Below, piece after piece: positions 5,744-8,811 of a DNA stretch of 8,811 nucleotides (positions are counted from its first letter, which is position 1; each line of letters begins with the position of its first letter). Position numbers and translations under genes: made by a program. The DNA is taken from NCBI GenBank assembly GCA_003694905.1, contig RFJM01000477.1, positions 1-8,811 of the forward strand, written 5' to 3'. The notes below the pieces were generated by a model. That model saw only the letters and a list, made by a program, of their open reading frames with translations. It was not told the DNA's origin and searched no databases. This stretch comes from Caldilineae bacterium. GTDB lineage: Bacteria; Chloroflexota; Anaerolineae; J102.

Positions 5744-6388
5744 ATGCCCGAACCCAGCGCCCCTCCCCAAGAACGCATTCACCAGATCATCCGGCGCCTG
5801 CGCAGCGCCCATCCCGACGCCTGCTGCGCCCTGAACCATCGCAACCCCTTCGAACTGCTGGTCGCCACCATACTCTCGGCCCAGTGTACCGACGAACGCG
5901 TCAACCAGGTCACCCCTGAACTCTTCAAGAAATTCCCCGACGCGCGCGCCTTCGCCGAGGCGGATCGCACCGATATCGAACAGGCCATCCGCTCCACCGG
6001 CTTCTACCGAAACAAAGCCCGTCACATCCAGGAAGCTGCCACCGTCATCGCTTACGACTATGATGGTCAGGTGCCGGACACCATGGAAGAGCTGACCAGG
6101 CTGCCCGGCGTCGCCCGCAAGACCGCCAACGTCGTATTGGGCGTCGCCTACCACAAGGCCGAAGGCATTGTAGTCGACACCCATGTCAAGCGCTTGGCCC
6201 AGCGCCTGGGACTCACCAGCCACAAAGACCCCAACAAGATCGAGCAAGACCTCATGGCCCTCGTCCCGCGCGAGGACTGGATCGACTTCGCCCATCTCCT
6301 CATCTTCCACGGTCGGCGCGTGTGCACCTCGCGCAAACCCGACTGTCCCGGCTGTATCCTCAACGATCTCTGCCCCTCGGCCGAATAG
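5744..6388 (+). CDS. nth: Endonuclease III, DNA glycosylase/AP lyase
   Basis: The 214-residue product excises oxidised pyrimidines and cleaves abasic sites in base excision repair. The helix-hairpin-helix LPGVARKTANVV (120-131) contains the catalytic lysine K127, and VDTHV (144-148) contains the catalytic aspartate D145. The C-terminal [4Fe-4S] ligands follow the Nth spacing C-X6-C-X2-C-X5-C (C194, C201, C204, C210). The frame stays open up to a TTG at 5678 and an ATG at 5702, but the ATG at 5744 gives a length close to the 211-residue E. coli enzyme and lies downstream of the candidate promoter; no good Shine-Dalgarno marks any of the three. It lies 75 nt after the FemX-like gene. All catalytic and cluster residues are present, so the enzyme should be active. 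Confidence 0.97.
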   Translation: MPEPSAPPQERIHQIIRRLRSAHPDACCALNHRNPFELLVATILSAQCTDERVNQVTPELFKKFPDARAFAEADRTDIEQAIRSTGFYRNKARHIQEAATVIAYDYDGQVPDTMEELTRLPGVARKTANVVLGVAYHKAEGIVVDTHVKRLAQRLGLTSHKDPNKIEQDLMALVPREDWIDFAHLLIFHGRRVCTSRKPDCPGCILNDLCPSAE

Positions 6389-6442
6389 ACACCCCCAGCT
6401 CCGGTTCAACCGACCTCCAAAACACCATAAAGGAGATCGACG

Positions 6443-8311
6443 ATGATCCCAAAACAAATGGATGCATTCTTGCACCGTGTCCTGCCCAAGCGTACCTGGC
6501 AAAATCGCCTGCGCAAGAAGGGAAGCATGGCGTTCATGGAATTCAGGGCCACAGACGTGGAGCGCTTACACCGGTTGGGGATCGAAGCAGACAAACTGGG
6601 CCCGCGGTTGGTCGTATGCATGTGGGACGACGAAAGCCCCCTCGAAATCGGCGGCTACCTGGTCGTCGACAACCTGGCCATGGGCCGGCCTTCCATGGGA
6701 GGCATCCGCATGCTGCCCGACATCACCCCCACCACCGTCTTCAACCTGGCCCGGGGAATGACCCTGAAAAACGCGGCAGCCGGACTCCCTTACGGCGGTG
6801 GCAAAGCCGGCATCGTCGCGCCCGAAGCCAGGATCACGCCTGAGATCCACACCGAGATCATCAGAGGATTTGCCCACCTCATCTACCACTATCGCGACGT
6901 CTACCTGCCCGGCCCCGATGTCGGCACCAACGACGCCGATATGAAAACCGTCGCCATCGAGAACGGCCTCGACTTCGCATTGTCCAAACCCGTTGACATG
7001 GGAGGCAACCGCATTGACGAGCTGGGCGGCGCAGCTGGTGGCCTGGTTATCGCCATCGACGCACTTCTCGATGAAATCGATCGCCTCCACGTCCTGCCCC
7101 AGTTCCGTGACCTGCAGGCCCCCCCGCGTCGTGAACTGAGCGTCCTCATCCAGGGCTTCGGCGCCGTCGGTTCCCATGTGGCCCGCCTCCTTATGGAATG
7201 GCCTGAAAAACCGCTCATCGTGGGCATCAGCGACGCCCAGGGCTATCTCTACAACGAAGAAGGCCTCCCTGTCGCCGAGCTCCTCTCCCTGCGTAAGGAA
7301 GGAGGTCTCATCACTTTCCCCTACTTCGTCAACCGCCTCATGGGTCAGGATGAGCCCGCTTGCAAGACCAAGTTTTCCAACGAGCCCAACGACCTCTTGC
7401 GCGAATCCGCATTCTGCCTGGTACCCGCAGCCCCCATCGCCAACTACCTCGATGTCGATGCATCCACCCACCCGGCCATGACCGTCGACCGCATGGGCAC
7501 CTGGGCCATGATCGTAGAAGGCGCCAATACCTACTCCCCCGACCCGGCGCGCCGGGCCGCGCGCATGCGCATGGAGCGCGCCGTCTACTGGCAATCCGGC
7601 ACCCTCATCGCCTCCGACTTCCTGGTCAACTCCGGCGGTGTCATCTTCGCCGCGCAGGAACACCTCATCCCCACACCACCTTCGCTCCAGATTCCCCGCG
7701 AAATGCTGGGTCAACCCGAGGCAGTCGAAACCTGGCTGAGGGACCACAGGGGCGAACTCGCCGACCTGGCTGCGCGACGCCTGAATGCGGGCATCCGCCA
7801 GCGCGAAGAGGTTATCCGCCGCAACATGAAAGAACTGGTAGACCTGCTGGTCGCCGACCCTGATATGCTACCCATCGAGGCCGCCGAACAAATCAGCATC
7901 CGCCGCATCGCCTCCAGCGAGCGTTTCCGCAGCATTGCCGAGATCATGGAACCTCTGCAGATCATCTCGCCTGAACGCAACATACGAGAAGCAGCCCAAC
8001 TCCTTATCTCCGACCCCACCGAGATGCTCGCCGTCGTGCGCGAGGGCGAACTGGTCGGCGTTGTCACCGACTGGGACATCACCAAAGCCTCGGCGACCGG
8101 CGTCCCCGAAAACGCCCCCGTCACCCAGATCATGACTTCCGACGTCATCGTTGCCCACCCCGGCGACAACATCCTCGACGTCCTGCGTGCCCTGGAAACC
8201 TTCGAGATCTCGGCCATGCCCGTCGTCGACCGGGGCAAAGTCGTCGGCGTTATCAGCAGCGACGTGCTGGCCCACAAGACCCTCTACCGCCTCCTCCAGG
8301 CCCAGGCATAG
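6443..8311 (+). CDS. Glu/Leu/Phe/Val dehydrogenase-family protein with C-terminal CBS pair
   Basis: This 622-residue protein is a fusion. Residues about 35-470 form an amino-acid dehydrogenase of the glutamate dehydrogenase type: K109 and LPYGGGKAGI (catalytic lysine K121), PGPDVGT with catalytic D159, Rossmann motif GFGAVG (238-243) for NAD(P), EGAN (359-362) and NSGGVI (396-401). Ordinary enzymes of this family stop at about 410-450 residues; here a helical linker leads to two CBS motifs at about 501-550 (IMEPLQIISPERNIREAAQLL) and 563-616 (IMTSDVIVAHPGD...ISAMPVV). A CBS pair usually binds adenine nucleotides, so the expected role is reversible oxidative deamination of glutamate (or a branched-chain amino acid) under energy-charge control. 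The start is fixed by AAGGAGAT at 6430-6437, six bases upstream. The first 30 residues are a basic extension not usual in the family. The gene starts 54 nt after nth. Substrate and cofactor preference are not settled. Confidence 0.93.
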   Translation: MIPKQMDAFLHRVLPKRTWQNRLRKKGSMAFMEFRATDVERLHRLGIEADKLGPRLVVCMWDDESPLEIGGYLVVDNLAMGRPSMGGIRMLPDITPTTVFNLARGMTLKNAAAGLPYGGGKAGIVAPEARITPEIHTEIIRGFAHLIYHYRDVYLPGPDVGTNDADMKTVAIENGLDFALSKPVDMGGNRIDELGGAAGGLVIAIDALLDEIDRLHVLPQFRDLQAPPRRELSVLIQGFGAVGSHVARLLMEWPEKPLIVGISDAQGYLYNEEGLPVAELLSLRKEGGLITFPYFVNRLMGQDEPACKTKFSNEPNDLLRESAFCLVPAAPIANYLDVDASTHPAMTVDRMGTWAMIVEGANTYSPDPARRAARMRMERAVYWQSGTLIASDFLVNSGGVIFAAQEHLIPTPPSLQIPREMLGQPEAVETWLRDHRGELADLAARRLNAGIRQREEVIRRNMKELVDLLVADPDMLPIEAAEQISIRRIASSERFRSIAEIMEPLQIISPERNIREAAQLLISDPTEMLAVVREGELVGVVTDWDITKASATGVPENAPVTQIMTSDVIVAHPGDNILDVLRALETFEISAMPVVDRGKVVGVISSDVLAHKTLYRLLQAQA

Positions 8312-8320
8312 CCCCCTGCC

Positions 8321-8811
8321 ATGACCTCCCCGCCCCTTTCTGCCACCCTTGCCTGGCTGCTGGAACCCGACCCCCTCCATCCCGGCGTCCGCTATCTGGC
8401 GCTCAAGGACCTGCTGGGTCAAAATGACCGGAGCGAGGAAGTCCGGCGGGCACGAGAAGAAACCATGCGCACCGGCCCGGTGCCGGCCATCCTCGAAGCT
8501 CAGTACCCCGAAGGATATTGGATCAAACCCGGGGGCGGCTACTCGCCCAAGTACCGTAGCACCCTCTGGCAAATCATATTCCTGGCCGACTTCGGTGCCG
8601 ACGGCCGGCATCCTCGTGTCCGCCGGGCATGCGAGTACATCCTCACCCACAACATAGCTGCCAACGGCGCCTTCTCCGCTTATCAGAAACCGGCCCCCTC
8701 CGGCGCGGTGCTCTGTCTCAACGGCAACCTTGCTCACGCCCTCATCCGCTTGGGGTATCGGCAGGACGCCAGGGTGCAGAAGGTTATAGAATGGCTGGCC
8801 GGTGCCATCAC
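8321..8811 (+). CDS. Terpenoid-cyclase-like alpha/alpha-toroid protein with QW motif, 3' end outside window
   Basis: The frame is open from the ATG at 8321 through the window edge (163 codons, then two bases), so the gene is 3'-truncated. It begins 9 nt after the dehydrogenase stop, with only a weak ribosome site, which suggests translational coupling. Residues 61-67 (QYPEGYW) fit the Q-X3-G-X-W core of the QW motif found in squalene-hopene cyclases and prenyltransferase-type toroids, followed by YSPKYRSTLWQIIFLADFGA (74-93) and further helical pairs at 97-110 and 134-162. Proteins of this sort are common in Chloroflexota and are often left as hypothetical. No DXDD cyclase acid motif is visible in this part, so cyclase activity is not supported; it may be a non-enzymatic toroid. 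There is no signal peptide. Confidence 0.75.
   Translation, partial: MTSPPLSATLAWLLEPDPLHPGVRYLALKDLLGQNDRSEEVRRAREETMRTGPVPAILEAQYPEGYWIKPGGGYSPKYRSTLWQIIFLADFGADGRHPRVRRACEYILTHNIAANGAFSAYQKPAPSGAVLCLNGNLAHALIRLGYRQDARVQKVIEWLAGAI

Noticed and set aside
5336..6502. Long open frame on the - strand opposite femX and nth (388 codons)
   Set aside because: It lies opposite two genes with intact family motifs, has glycine/valine-rich low-complexity translation and no recognisable domain; it is a by-product of GC-rich codon use.
6566..7747. Long open frame on the - strand opposite the dehydrogenase (393 codons)
   Set aside because: It is the reverse of conserved catalytic sequence, with a D/G/V-rich composition typical of antisense frames and no motif or ribosome site.

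Overview
The window is GC-rich bacterial DNA, densely coded, with every recognisable gene on the + strand. The gene set suits an environmental or thermophilic bacterium, most likely Chloroflexota (Anaerolineae- or Caldilineae-like). It includes a molybdenum-hydroxylase small-subunit fusion, a WD40 protein, an Hsp20, a tandem thioredoxin, a FemAB-type transferase, a glutamate dehydrogenase with CBS domains, and a QW-motif toroid protein. That placement is an inference from gene families and style; there is no rRNA or other marker to fix it.

Left block (1-2938): the 3' part of a FAD/[2Fe-2S] fusion subunit of a xanthine/CO-dehydrogenase-type enzyme is followed after 16 nt by an HEXXH zinc-metallopeptidase-like protein, then after 3 nt by a seven-bladed WD40 propeller. 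These three look like one transcript. Middle block (2939-4370): a small heat-shock protein (Hsp20) has a leader that can fold into three successive hairpins, the last covering its Shine-Dalgarno, a layout resembling an RNA thermometer. A strong intrinsic terminator follows it, then a tandem-thioredoxin protein with CTPC and CGPC active sites. Together these form a protein-folding and redox-stress pair.

Junction (4371-4627): this non-coding gap holds the most striking structure in the window. A 128-nt inverted-repeat element (4406-4533) can fold into a four-way cloverleaf of 45 perfect Watson-Crick pairs with no unpaired base at the junction. A candidate promoter with two 10-bp direct repeats lies just downstream. 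The strand composition also changes here: left of the junction the + strand is G-rich, right of it C-rich, although gene direction does not change.

Right block (4628-8811): a FemX/FemAB-like peptidoglycan-bridge aminoacyltransferase, endonuclease III (nth), a glutamate-dehydrogenase-family enzyme carrying a C-terminal CBS pair, and the 5' part of a terpenoid-cyclase-like (QW motif) protein that runs off the window. No tRNA, rRNA, CRISPR array, transposase or phage gene was seen.
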